Below, one piece after another: positions 1-12,175 of a stretch of 64,000 bases of DNA. The notes beneath the pieces are model-generated. The model had not been told where the DNA came from, ran no database searches, and saw only the letters and a list, made by a program, of their open reading frames with translations. A program made the translations under genes and the position numbers. This DNA comes from Marsupella aquatica (lineage: Eukaryota; Marchantiophyta). Location of the stretch: the NCBI GenBank assembly GCA_973895155.1, contig OZ316892.1:20212001-20276000 (forward strand), written 5' to 3'. Numbering within the stretch: the first letter of the stretch is position 1; every line of letters starts with the position of its first letter.

Positions 1-214
1 CCTCTTAGCTGACACGACTTCTTTTGTGCAACGCACAAGTATTGAGCTAGTAAGTTAATAATACCTTCCTCTAGATGATCACATTGATTTGCACGGGAGT
101 AATAGCAAAACACCAGATCCTCGACGTCAGTAAAGTGAGGAATCATTTACCAGTACCTCGGAAACCTCTAGACTGTACGTATATAACTATTTGCCGTTGT
201 TATGCATTCCAAAA

Positions 215-1352
215 TAATTTTGAATCCGATTCCTGATCCGATCACTCGAGACAGGAGATGAAGCAAACTAAGCAACTATACAGGGACCTGATCTCTCTCC
301 GTCACCCCATAATTGTTATATGAACTCTACCGTATCTCGATTGTTGACACCAACAAAGTGATTCGGTTGTGACTTGTACTAGCCACTGACTGTGATGTTA
401 AGGTAATGTTTGATGGTATGTGTTTAAAAGGAAACACGGCTGCCCCAATATGGGTCATAGTTAATTCAATCGACATGAGCAACTGAGACCTAAATGCAGC
501 TTCCTAGAAGTTCCTATGAGCAAGCGCATGGTCGTCAAGTTGTTCGAAAAGAAACAGAAAAAGAAAAATATTGGTCGGGGGAATTGGCTCTTTTTCGGCA
601 GTCTAGGCTGAGTCCTGTACATTGTCAACAGTATGATGAATTTATGTGCCCCACACTTTCAGTAGGCTAGCTGGCACTTTTTTTAGCTTGTACGAAAAAG
701 TTTCTTGTACTTTGTGGATAGGTTGCTCTGGCTAGTCTGACCCCTATTCCACGGTTAGACCAGTGGCCAAAATTAGCCAAATTCCACTTTCATGAGAATC
801 CTGACCTACTTCTAGCTAAGAGCTGTTTGATACATGCACAGAATTATAGCTTGGTAAGTTTCCGACGGCACTGCAGTCGCATCTCATTAATTCTTCTGTC
901 CGTCCGTGGTTTTTAAAGAATGCGATTGTGATATACACTCAGCAGTGCCCGACTATACAGCTGGTTTGCGCATTGCCTGGCCATGGATTTCCACTCCATC
1001 GCAGTGCACGTGCTCCTTGGACCTTGATGCATCCTATCCTGTTCAACATAGACTTCCACGTTGATGTCTCATTCACTTTTATACATTGAACGCTGGACAG
1101 AATTAAGATAATGATACCTTACACTACATGGCCACGTTGATACCCGAACGGAAGTAATAAGAAAACACTCCCATGTAAACTTCTACAGAGTGTAGATAAG
1201 TACTTACCTATCCCAAATTTATTCCGAATCCGATCACTGGAGACGGGACATGAAGCAAACCAGTGATACGGGGATTCTGATTCTTAATTAATTTCCGTCA
1301 CGGCATAATTGTTATATGAAGTCTAGTGTGTCTCGGCTGTTGACACCAACAC
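215..1352 (+). repeat. Two direct copies of a ~140-bp upstream block
   Basis: The stretches at about 215-355 and 1211-1352 are diverged direct copies. Both hold the order 'gaatccgatcact.gagac', 'atgaagcaaac', a C/G-rich 'ccgtcac', 'cataattgttatatga' and 'tgttgacaccaaca'. Units 2 and 3 carry one copy each (about 20750-20830 and 35520-35610). Unit 1 therefore duplicated this part of the NLR upstream region, with roughly 1 kb between the copies. Confidence 0.6.
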
Positions 1353-1559
1353 AGCGTCCTGCAGAGCGTTTCAGCTGTGATTAGTTGTTCTATGATCGGC
1401 TTATGATGTTAAGGTGTATTTTTAAAGGTAAACCAGCACGCGTTTCTGTCTTTGATTAATTGCTACAATCCACATTTTCTGCTGGACCTCAGAAGGTGCA
1501 TGTCAGGCGCCGATGTGTACACCAAATTTTCCACGTCTAAGAACTTTATCATTGGCCGA

Positions 1560-2000
1560 TGATACGTCGGCCGATTCTACCAGAAATCTGCTTCCACAAG
1601 CAATAATTAATCCACTTCGCTGAGTGTATAAGAAAGGGGTGGCAGGAGAAAACCATATAGTACTTCTAGCTGGTTATCTGGGATAGTGGACGCCACCTAA
1701 CTGCAGTCCTGCGCGGGTACTACATTTTTCCGAGAAACCGACTCATGTGATGAGCCTGCCAAATACGATGTCTTGATCGTTGCTCGACAACGTTTATGTC
1801 TCAGCTCACGGTGCCAACTGACAGATCGAAGAAGCTGCAAGTGCGGGAGGGGGCCCGGGTGGACATCAGGTCAGATCGATTCTGCACCTGCATCAGTTGC
1901 CGGATCGATGGAGATATGCTGATTGTCACCAAGACTGTTGATGAACTTTACTAAAGAACAGTGCTTTGAGGGGTCAGGTACACTTCAGACTCCCCGGCCC
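1560..2000 (+). other. Conserved upstream block, possible decayed coding relic (unit 1 copy)
   Basis: This block is shared with about 21225-21600 (unit 2) and 36045-36430 (unit 3). In unit 1 one forward frame near the end reads a short stretch ending V-T-K-T-V-D-E-L-Y and a stop. In unit 3 a single-base difference changes the ending of the corresponding frame. Small indels between the copies shift frames, which argues against a live gene and for a decayed exon or non-coding regulatory sequence. I do not recognise a protein family. Confidence 0.3.
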
Positions 2001-2342
2001 AATTCTCGGACCTTCGCAGATTGAATGCATAAGACGGAAGCACACAAGACGCAGAAGGACGCTTAGATAGGAGGATTTATGGGCGGGCCCAATGGAGTGG
2101 CCATTTCTCGATAGCAGCAGTCTGGTTCCGGCCGAAAACTACACTTACGAGCCTGCAGCTGCAGTAGTCCCACGAGGTATACCATGCTATGTCCTTCACC
2201 GACCCTTCCTTGAGTGCGTTGTTTTTCGTGTACAAGTCTAGCTGAAGAACACATTGAGAGCCATTCATTTAAAAATACTATCCATTCTCAGTCCGACCTA
2301 GTGACGGATGGGCCGATGCATTATCTTCTGTTAGGAGGGCCG

Positions 2343-2500
2343 GACTACTGCCATCCACCTCGGTTGGTCAGTTTCACAACACTAATGGCTATCATCTGAG
2401 GGAGAGCTTTTGAAACTCTGCTCTTTCTTTGACTACTGTCATCCACGGCTGTTGTTAAGTTTTTACCAGACTCATGGCTATCATATATCTGAGAGAGAGC
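2343..2500 (+). repeat. Imperfect tandem duplication, ~88-bp period
   Basis: The block 'gactactgccatccac...atggctatcatctgag..agagc' at 2343-2411 recurs in diverged form at 2431-2500. Units 2 and 3 have a single copy at about 22318-22385 and 37137-37195, so the duplication is specific to unit 1. Confidence 0.6.
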
Positions 2501-3139
2501 ATGTCACGTACGCTAGATTCGTCGTCAGGTCCTGGTATCGTTACCGAATCATGTGCTATTTTACCGAGCTAATTTCTGGGTTATTGGACATTAGTTGATC
2601 GAGAGCTTACGCTGTCGGCTCATTGGGGCCGATTATATGCTAGTTACGAGTCCTGTCTCAATGTAGCTGGATATGCACGACCATAATCTGGTGGGTTTTG
2701 TCTAACAGGTCGAATATCCGTCCAAACTTGATTGTCTTCACTAGGGGGTATAGAGGCGCTGACCCTGATCGCGTACGTACGTGGACAAAGGCTTGAAACC
2801 ACAGTGGGTGTGCACCCCATACCAATTTTGTGTGAAACTGTATACGGATTCACAGGGAAGCCAAAAACGTCTTTGTAGTCGGCCACATATTCTGTACGGC
2901 AGGCTGGAAACTGCTATAGCAAGGTATATTGCCTCTAGCTATCCATTTCCGTTTCTAAACACAAGTTGCCAGTTCACCCTATACATCGATCCGAGATTTG
3001 ATAGTCACTGAGTTGTTTGCAAAGGGTTACTATGTATTGACAAGTCTGTTCCCCGTTGCAAAAGTGTAGGTCCTCAGTCTAAGAGGTACATTTCGCTGAT
3101 CACATTTCATTGAATGTCTTATCCACATCATTCAGAATC

Positions 3140-6100
3140 ATGGCAACTGTGGCAGTGGTCACCGAGGTTGTGACGTTGGTGAGCGGGATCGTCACCATAT
3201 GCAAAACAATCTCCGACATTGCGTCCAATTTAGAGGCTCTCGGAGGGACATCGGCCAATTTTCCGTCTGACATTGAAACCCTTCACAAAAGGATCAAGGC
3301 TGTTGAGGAGAAACTCAGCATTCGTGGGGAACGCGTGAATGGCAACGTGGTGAAGAAGTTGGAGACTGCGAAAGCCACACTGTTGAAAGCAGAGTCGGAC
3401 ATACAAGATCTGAAGAAAAGATTTGAGAGCAATAAGTGTTGCTTCCTGCGATGGTGGTTGTCTGTCAAATTATACATGAATTCATTCTCAGCTAAACTCG
3501 ATGAACCATTGCATCTGTGAACAAGGCCTTAGACGATGTCATCAAAATCATGAAGGACGATATAGAACTAAGAACTCTTGCGCAACAGGATGCCGACCTT
3601 CAGCCTATCCCTACAAGAATTTCCGATATCGATGACCTTTATGTTCCAATGGAGGAGGTACAGACTGCTGTCATCGCAGCAGTTGAAAAATTGGATGGCC
3701 CTCCGATAGTATTGCTGCATGGTGGTGTAGGTAAAGGGAAATCTACTCTAGCTAGATATGTACATAAAATTTATCAAAACAGAAAAGAAGTATTTCAATA
3801 CGTGCTCCTAGTCAATTGTGCAGGTAGCTCCAAACTGGATCCTTCGAACAAGCAGTATGAAATCTTAAGGAGACTTTCTCCCGCCAGCTTAACCACTAAC
3901 CCAGAGCGAGAAAATAGTGACTTTAAGTTTAGGATTGCAGAATCCCTCCATGAGTTTTTCCTGAGTGGCAGCAAGATCTTAATTATTCTGGACGATATTT
4001 CCGACCCTCATTTCATACATGAGATGTTTGAAAGCTTCTCAAGGTGGTACCCAAGTGAAGTACTTGGTTACTTCCCAATATCGCAATTTGTGTCACAGCT
4101 GTACGAATTACTCTTTTCCTATTCTTATGAGTGATCGCAAACATGATGAGGCGAAGACCATTCTTGCAACCCTTGTTGGACTGAAGGACAACTTAATTCC
4201 TCAAAAGTTACAGGTCCGTTTCTGAAATTCAGTTTCAGCCCTTTTTGTTGGTTTGTTCCTTACCATGTTCCAGAGTTTACATTGGACTTTACAATTTACA
4301 GCAGTTCCGGTATTCCTATTTCGTTTTTGTGTAGCATTGAATCATTTAACAAGTTATTATATGTTAAACCTTCTTTATCAATATTGGTTTTGCAGCATTT
4401 AACAAGTCGTGCATTATTTTCTTTGACATGCAGCGCATTGGAGATCAGATGATAAAGGCTACAGGTGGCAACCCATTAGCTCTCGCTTGTTTGGCGAGTA
4501 ATTTTGCTAACAACCAAGACAAGACAGATGTGCGTGCATGGATGGAAGCCTACAAAGCACTGTGTCAGATACTTGGCGATCCAGAGAAAAATATTGTCCT
4601 CGGGGGCAATTCTGATGATACTCCACCAAGAAGTCTTTGGGCTGCTATGAAAATCTGCATTGATTATTTGGAGAGCCGAAATGCTAAAGATATTTTGTTC
4701 TTGATGTACGCTTGTGAAGGAGAATCAGTCCCAGAGGAGGTGTTAAGAATTCTGCATGCTACTGCAAAGACTTCGGGTGGCATGTTTTCCAAGTCAATTG
4801 CAGAATTACGGTCCAGGGAACTCTTGAAGGACAGTACGAATACAATTGCACCCAAGTTGAATTTTGATAGTAGGGACCAAATAAAGTCCAAGTCATGGTC
4901 CATGTTGACTACACTGAAGCTCTACATTGACAAGCATATGGCTAGTGACCAGGAAATGAGGTCCCTTTTCAGTTTCTTGCAAGGGGACGGTGAAATTCAA
5001 GCGGATTCTAGTATCAAACATGAACGGGGCTCTGAAGTAGAACCAATGCAGAACGGGCAGACCAAAGTGGCCATTGCTCTGTGTGCATTGTACTTCGATG
5101 GCGATCACACAGATAAAATCGTAAAAGAAGCTGCAACTTGGGCTTGCAAGGCGTCGCATATGAACGACTGGAATGCTACTATCAAAGACAGGAGACGAAA
5201 GGCCATTGAGCCCCTAATCTGGTTGCTGGACCAGACAGAAGACGACGATCCTACATGGAGAGAATCACATATCGAGTGTTTGAGACAGGTACCTTCTGCT
5301 GCCCCTGCTTCCTTCCCTGTCGAGTTTCACACAATACTCAGAATTCATTCGTTTCTGTTGTTAACGTAGTACCATATTGAATTTGCTGGAACTAAATAAT
5401 GTCTTCACTACGACATATGGTCTGTACCATTCCCCGTACCATTCGTGAAACAGAATGTCTATGTTTTGTAAGTATGGAGCCCGCTATTGAGTCATGGTCA
5501 TAAAATTATCAAAACTCTAAAACGGCAATGTTAAAGATAAGAAATTCGTGAAAGAACAGCTTGCATTTGTCGCTTGAGCGATCTTTCTGGTTTACAGCAA
5601 AAGAACAGAAACAAAATTAGAAATAGAAATATGCACTGATTTGTACTCGCATATTCCAACATGGCCTCAATGGAGTGTTCTGATATTTTTCTTTACCTTC
5701 CAGTTTGCCATAGTTCCAAACGAGACAGATTTGTTTTAGCGAGATTCCAACAATCGATTCTCGGTCCCCATGTAATTGTATGACTTATTATTGTGTTTCA
5801 TAATTACAGATATTTCTGAGGTACATTTGTGTCAACGAGCTTGATGACAGCAACATCTGTATCCTGTTGAATTTGACGAGCTGTCGATCAGCACAATTGG
5901 CAATGCTCGTCGCTCTTGCCAACATTCTAGACATCGAAGAAATACCTTTGCTAAAAAGTGATCGTCTGACTTTTATGGAACCACTAGTGCACATTTTGAG
6001 ATCCAATGCAGATTTCAAACCAAATATTCAGAATGCTGCTTGGAACGCACTAGATAAAGTTGCCCGGAAAGCTCGTCAGGAAATGCAATCAGATTCCATC

Positions 6101-7933
6101 GTAGAAAGCACGCCAGATCTTTTGCCCACATTAGAACGCTCTCTTCAAGATTCAGATGGGCGTGCAGAAGATGCTGCGGCAATTTTGGGGACGCTGTCAG
6201 GTGTCGGTCGTAAATCAATTAGACAACACATTCTCACAGAAAGTGGGGCCGCGTTGCTTGAAAGCCTTGTGAAGTCTCTCTCCAAGGACAAGAACCCTAA
6301 ACTACAGCAAAATGCAGCATCGGTTTTAAGCAATCTAGCATGTGGACTTGACACAGTCAAGCTTAGAATTGTGGGTGAGGGTGGGGCGCTGGAGGGCCTC
6401 GTGGGGGCTATGTCAAAGGATCGGAATCCAGAATTGCAAGTAGTCGCAGCGGGGGTGTTGCACAATCTAGCAAGTGCACAGGAGACAATCAAGCTCAGAA
6501 TTTTGGGTGTAGATGGGGTGCTGCAGGGCCTCGTGTGGGCTCTGACAGAGAACCGGAATCCCAAATTGCAAGAAGTGGCAGCGACTGCATTGCACAATCT
6601 AGCCATGGGAGGGGAGTCCATCAAACTCCAAATTTTGGGTGCAAATGGGGCACTAGAAAGCCTGGTTAAGTGTCACTCGAACCACCAGAATCCTAAACTA
6701 CAGGAAAATGCAGCACGCTGTTTAACAAGTCTAGCAGCTGGACAAGAGACAATCAAGCTCAGAATTTTGGGTGAAGATGGGGCGCTGAATGGCTTCGTGG
6801 AGGCTCTATCAAAGGACCGGAGTCCCAAATTGCGAGAAGCGGCAGCTGCAGCATTGCAAAGTCTAGCCATGGGAGGGGAGTCCATCAAACTTCAAATTTC
6901 TGGTGCAGATGGCGCACTTGCAGGCCTGGTCAAGTGTCTCTCCAACGAGAACCCCAAAGTACAGGAAAGTGCAGCCTTGGCTTTGACAACTCTATCAGGT
7001 GGACAGGAGACAATCCAGCTCAGAATTTTGGGTGAAAGTGGTGCGCTGGATGGCCTCGTGGGGGCTCTGTCAAAGGACAGGAATCCCAAATTAAAAGCAG
7101 CAGCGGCGCAGGCGTTCCTAAATCTAGCTGCAGCAAGGGAGTCTTTGAAACTCCAAATTTTGGGTGCAAATGGGGCACTTGCAGGCCTGGTCCAGTCTCT
7201 CTCCGAGGACAGGTACCCTAAATTACAGGAAAATGCAGCATGGGCTTTAAGCAATCTAGCAAAAGGAGGGAAGAAGATCAAGATCAGAATTTTGGAGGAA
7301 GAGGAGGCGCTCGAGGGTCTCGTGGAGGCTCTGTCAAAGAACAGAAATCCCAAATTGCAAGAAGCTGCAGCAGGGGCGTTGGTTAATTTAGCTACAGGAG
7401 GGGAGTCCATCAAACTCCAAATTTCAGGTGCAGATGGGGTACTCGCAGGCCTGGTCAAGTCTCTCTCCTACAAGAACCTTGAGCTACAGGAAAATGTAGT
7501 ACTGGCTTTAAGCAACCTAGCAAAAGGAGGGGAGAAGATCAAACTCAGAATTTTGGAGGAAGATGGGGCCCTCGAGGGCCTTTTGGGGGCTCTGTCAAAG
7601 GACAGGAACCCCAAATTGCAAGAAGCAGCAGCGGCGGCGTTGCACAATCTAGCCATTGGAGGGGACTCAACGAAACTCACAATTGTGAACAAGGAAGGTG
7701 CACTTGCAGGTCTTCTGAGGGCTTACTCGGAAGGCAACAATCCTCGTTTGCGGAAAAGTGCTGCGTCCGCTTTGGTCAAATTGGCGAATACACGAGACCC
7801 ATCAATCAAGACAAAGGTGAGGTCCGAGCAGGGCTGGGGTGGCTGCTCTAACCAAATCTGCAGTGGAGGTCACTCTGAGTTTCGGAAGGAAGCACATCTG
7901 GCTTTGAAGAATCTTGACGTCGATAAACCTTAG
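3140..7933 (+). pseudogene. NLR copy 1: helical N-terminus, NB-ARC, ARM repeats; frameshifted
   Basis: An NLR-type STAND ATPase gene with the same three-exon structure as the intact copy at 23977. The exons are 3140-4213, 4434-5288 and 5810-7933, and both introns are in phase 0. Exon 1 carries the helical N-terminus, a P-loop (GGVGKGKS) and a Walker B motif (LIILDDISD). Exon 2 has the GGNPLAL (GLPL) motif. Exon 3 encodes about 12 ARM units of 44 residues, more than in copy 2. Two single-base changes break exon 1: a deletion near 3507-3511, leading to TGA at 3518, and an extra T near 4026. They restore the frame only after a long stretch read out of frame. Near the C-terminus an extra base (~7835) and a missing base (~7865) compensate for each other and scramble about ten residues. 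It is probably a pseudogene; sequencing error in short runs is the alternative. Confidence 0.85.
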
Positions 7934-8055
7934 GTCTGGAAATGGCTGGACAGGTCACTTTTAAGACTCGGCTCGTGAATACCAACTAGAGCAATGCTAT
8001 GTGGCATATTTTACTACCTCACTAGCTTGGAATTTATCAGTTGGGAAGGACTGGT

Positions 8056-8090
8056 ACGTCCAAGGTCCAGGTCCAAGGTCCAAGGTCCAA
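8056..8090 (+). repeat. Short tandem repeat of GGTCCAA-like units
   Basis: About four to five imperfect copies of a 6-7-bp unit (ccaaggt/ggtcca) occur here. The matching site downstream of copy 2 (about 28230-28245) has a single unit, so this is a local expansion in unit 1. Confidence 0.75.
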
Positions 8091-11000
8091 CTCCTATCGT
8101 GCAACGCAATCTTGGATTTCTCAAAGTCATAAGAAGGTCAATTGTCTATATCAGAGTCACCCGAAGGCTTCAATATCAATGATCGGGGCTTAGTGTTCGC
8201 TTGTCTAACAAGAACAGTTTCTCACTTGTATTCAGGTTAGTCTCCCAAGCTTGGGAACAACAAGACAAACTGGAGCATCTGCTAGCAAGTAGGGCAATTC
8301 TCTTTGAACGAGGGGTAGACAGGCAATGCTACAACTCCAGGGTGTCTAGACAATTGGTCCTGTCCACGCCAGACTTGATGGTTACATTCACAATCATCAC
8401 TGATTCAGGGTACTCCATGTTGGTGCCTTCCCTTTATAAGCGAAGGCCTCTCCCACTGCTCGGACAGCAACTCGCTCAGCTAGAAGTTCCTTGCTCACGA
8501 ATACCTTGCTTCTTTGGTTCGTTGAGAATTACCAAGTTAGAGATAAGAAATCTTGTAACTGGTTGCTCAAATATTTCTTCGCTAGTGCTCCTTGTATTTT
8601 CGCAAGACGACTGCTTTCCTCCTTTACTAGCAAGCTCACTTTCCTGCTTGTTCTGTTTGTAACTTCACCCATTTGACATTCCGTAGACTTGAAAATGCAT
8701 TCACACTCGGTTGTCCGTTGCTGACGGCCATCTCAGGAGTTTGAAAGGACTCTCGGGAGAAAGGTTTACATGGTGCTCAATTCCTCCGGCCTCAATGGGC
8801 AGTGCATTTTCCGTTTGTACTGTGTGTCCCACATGTTTTGTGGTAATTAACCTTCCATGATTCAATTTTTGGTTTGCGATTCAACGGATCATGATTGTTT
8901 TCTTTTCTTCTTTTCTTTTGTTTTGGGGGGGGGGAACACCCAAAACTTTTTAATTTTGATAAGACCGCGAAAACCCCACGGTCTGGGGAAACAGATAAGC
9001 AGACAGAACCTGGATCATGATCGTTTTGATCATATTCTAGTGGATTTACGTCATCAACTGTCATTGACCTTCCATCACAAACCCAGACTAGTTATTTTTG
9101 CATGCTCTAGCTGATGTGAATAATATATAGGCGGGTATGTTGGAGGTGGCGTTTTGCAAGTCTGACAACATATGTTGAGCTCTTTCAAGCAGGTTACAAT
9201 CCTCACAGAACTACAACCAGTCCCTTAAATTGATACTATACAATACCAACACGTCCTCAATTGATCTCGTATGGTCCAGTATATTTTATTCAGGGTGAAA
9301 CATATTCCCACAGATAACTTATAAAACACCTGATCAGGCTATCTAACTCTGGTAGGAGCTTTCGTTCATCATGAAGAAAAACGCAGAGGGTAAGATTATC
9401 TATTCACCACACATGATAAAATTTCCCCAGTTCATTTTACAGAAGATGAGAGCAATTTCTAAAGACTGTTATTTATCACTTAAACAGGACGAACCATCTT
9501 CTCATGGGGACTAAACCACTATCTACGTTGTGAGCAATGAGTTCAATTTCGCTTGCAAGGTAGGTTTGGCATGGTGCATTGACTAGCAGACACAAATTGA
9601 CTAGAGGCAGAATTTTCTTAGATTCAAGGATAACTTGAAAGACATGGAAGAGTGCAATGCCTCGTTTTAGCTCTTCGAGTCTTGCCAGCTAGAAAAGTGT
9701 GGAATCGGGGAATCGTTTTAATACCTGAGAGATTCAAAATCGGACCTTGGCCCACCATGTCACCCGAAGGTCCGCAGGTCTGCAGACTGAAGAAGATGGG
9801 GATTGCGCTGCGCTCTCTGGGATTCTGGTGAGTCCGTTGATTCTCATTGTTTTGCAATTCACTCTTTTACAAACGGCAAAGCTAACAAAGTGCATTTGGA
9901 ATTCGAGGAGCACCGCACGTCGCTGAAGCCCCTTCATGTGACTATGGCAAGCGCGTCTCTTGTACATTGCCAGTGGAGGTGCGGGCTCTCAAATCACCAC
10001 GCTAAGTTGAGCCCCCTCTAATTCTGCTGAAAGTTCGTGAAAGACTACTGAACCGGCTCGGGCTGCAAGACCCTCAATGCCGTATGTGAGGTGCTCCTCG
10101 ACAAAGGAGGAGGGGCCCCAAGTCCTGCGAGCTGCAGTGTCGGCAGCGACAGGTTTGTCAACGCATGTAATATGAGTGCGGCTCCAAAGGGCAGGCGCAG
10201 GTTAGTGTAGCATCACATAATTATGTGTGTTGCACAGGGGGGGCAATCTTTGCTACACTTCGGAGACAAAGGATTATTGATCCTTGCGCTTCGGGGTTGT
10301 TCCTGAAACGTGAACATCAGCCAGAAACCCATGTCGAATGTGTTGTCCACTCGGGCTAAAGCTCATGTGGGATGGAAAATGAGCCACATGAAAGCGATTG
10401 AAATTCGACTAACGCGGAGAGAATATGCACGATCCAAAGGACTTCAAACTTTGGCTTACATGCGGTTAGCCCTCAATCAAGATCAAGCGGAAACATCCGG
10501 GAATATAAACCCATCCTGCACAGGCTATATCTGCGACTCTTCCGACCGTGGCGCACTTTGCAGCATGAGCAATAGAAATCTTATATTCAGATCGGTAGAA
10601 GCCAAGAACACTAACAATCTTCATGAGAAAATTTCACGTCGCCGTTGTTTTTAATGTCAGCTTCGCAGAGTAGGGAAATGATCCGTTGCTCAATTGGAGC
10701 TAGGAGACGAACAATCAACTCGTTTCAAACTGCGCATCCCGAGTGATAGAGAGACCAAAGCCAAGAGGAGCGCAAGCAAACGCCTGCATCGACAACGCTT
10801 GTTCGAGAACGAATAGCCTAGTCAAAACATGTGCCCATTTGACTTGATTCCAGGAAAAACGCAAGAAAGTTCACCCAATGGAACTCCGCGAACTCTTTCG
10901 ACTCAAACACTTAAAGCATACTTAAGAAATGTGAACGGAAGGGTGCGGTCAAAAAGCAAGCAACGAAAAACAGTCTGGAGTACATCACATTCTGCTATAC

Positions 11001-12048
11001 GGGCACCGGAGCTAGCTTGAAGCTCGACCGCCCTGAAAGAAGATCATGATAGTGCAAACTGCAATCAGAGCGTCACGATCGAAAGGTGTAGAAACCACCA
11101 TGAAAGGAAACATTACCTGCAGCTAGCATCGACGGAGGCTTTCGTATGTTGAATATAAGGCTCCAATCGCCAATCTTCGTCTCACTTGGAAATTGAACGA
11201 CTTGAGTACATGACAATGAGGAGAATGAAGAAAGGGTCCAGACAGAAATGGTTGAAACCAAGTGCGAATACGGGCAGACAAGTTCATGGTGAAAGGGATC
11301 TCAGCGCGTACATTCATGAAGTTGTGCAGGTCGGCCAGAAAGTTAGGGAGGACCTTCTCAATTGATGAAGCCCGGTGGCATTGATAAAACTGAGTACATT
11401 TAATGTGTGTTATGCCACCTCTGGTGATGTGAAACTAACCATAAGGTCATCACGTGTTCTCAGTATTCACGAACTGTATCATACTGGGAATACAGCAGCA
11501 TTGGATGCAAGCCAAAACAACAGAAAGGTCGACGTGCTACAAGGTCGTGCTACAAAGCAAGGGATTGAGGAAAACAAGCAGGGCAAGGCACAATAATTAC
11601 ACCGACGTTCAAATGAAGAGGAAAAAAACTGCTCGAACCGATTTCAAGCATGAAGTCAAGGGATTGAAGCAGATGGTTGGATAAGTGAAAACAGACACGA
11701 CACAGAACGAAATGTGAACAGCAGAAGAAGAAGAACCGAGAGCGTTCTGCTCCTCAGAAGCAATCGAAAGAAGTCTACTGACAACAGCCAAGGACTGCAA
11801 GACACTGCTCAATACAAACTCAAAATACATGCATGCAAACACCTATTGGTTGAACTCACTCGCTGTTAATTGCAACGACAACTCTACAACCACCTCAGTT
11901 CTTTTGTATCTACAATTTGTGAACCCCCCGATGTTCACAAAACCTGCTCGAAATGCTTAGAATGGCACGTACTCTCAGTCCAAACCTCCATTGACTTCGG
12001 CCCTATCTGTTGCCTGTGTTGCCCTCCCTCCCACCAGCTCTCGCCTCC

Positions 12049-12130
12049 AAAAGCTCCACACTGCAAGCTTTTCCAGCGTTGCCATGGAGAGGCGGGGAGA
12101 CGCTGGAAAAGGTTGCAGTGTCTAGCTTTT
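12049..12130. repeat. 30-bp imperfect hairpin with 22-nt loop
   Basis: The left arm 12049-12078 and right arm 12101-12130 are reverse complements at about 27 of 30 positions. The loop 12079-12100 contains 'ccatgg'. The hairpin sits just before the start of the dispersed repeat at about 12176. It could be a fold-back transposon end or a small-RNA precursor-like structure. No function can be assigned from sequence alone. Confidence 0.7.
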
Positions 12131-12175
12131 CCCTCGCCCTCCAAAAGCTCCCTCAGTGCCAGTAAATTCCCTAAC

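Larger units (their letters stand above)
1..3139. other. Upstream flank of NLR copy 1 (unit 1), no clear gene
   Basis: No convincing gene is seen. From about 1.2 kb on, the stretch is related to the flanks upstream of NLR copies 2 and 3 (20740-23976 and 35500-38800). Shared blocks lie at about 1210-1400, 1560-2000 and 2060-2270. Unit 1 is the most diverged of the three. It holds two local tandem duplications, listed separately. The flank probably contains the promoter and 5' leader of the NLR, but I cannot place a transcription start. Confidence 0.6.
7934..12175. other. Flank downstream of NLR copy 1, no clear gene
   Basis: The parts at about 7934-8790 and 9620-9905 match the flank downstream of NLR copy 2 (28103-29200). 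The piece at about 8800-9615 is an extra segment relative to unit 2 and includes a poly-G run near 8926. From about 9.9 to 12.2 kb the sequence is unique in the window. It has two stretches with coding-like reading on the minus strand (about 9970-10215 and 11120-11390), reported under findings because I could not identify them. Confidence 0.5.

Noticed and set aside
8201-8662. A 153-codon forward frame after NLR copy 1
   Set aside because: The related flanks after copies 2 and 3 do not keep the frame, and no family is recognisable.
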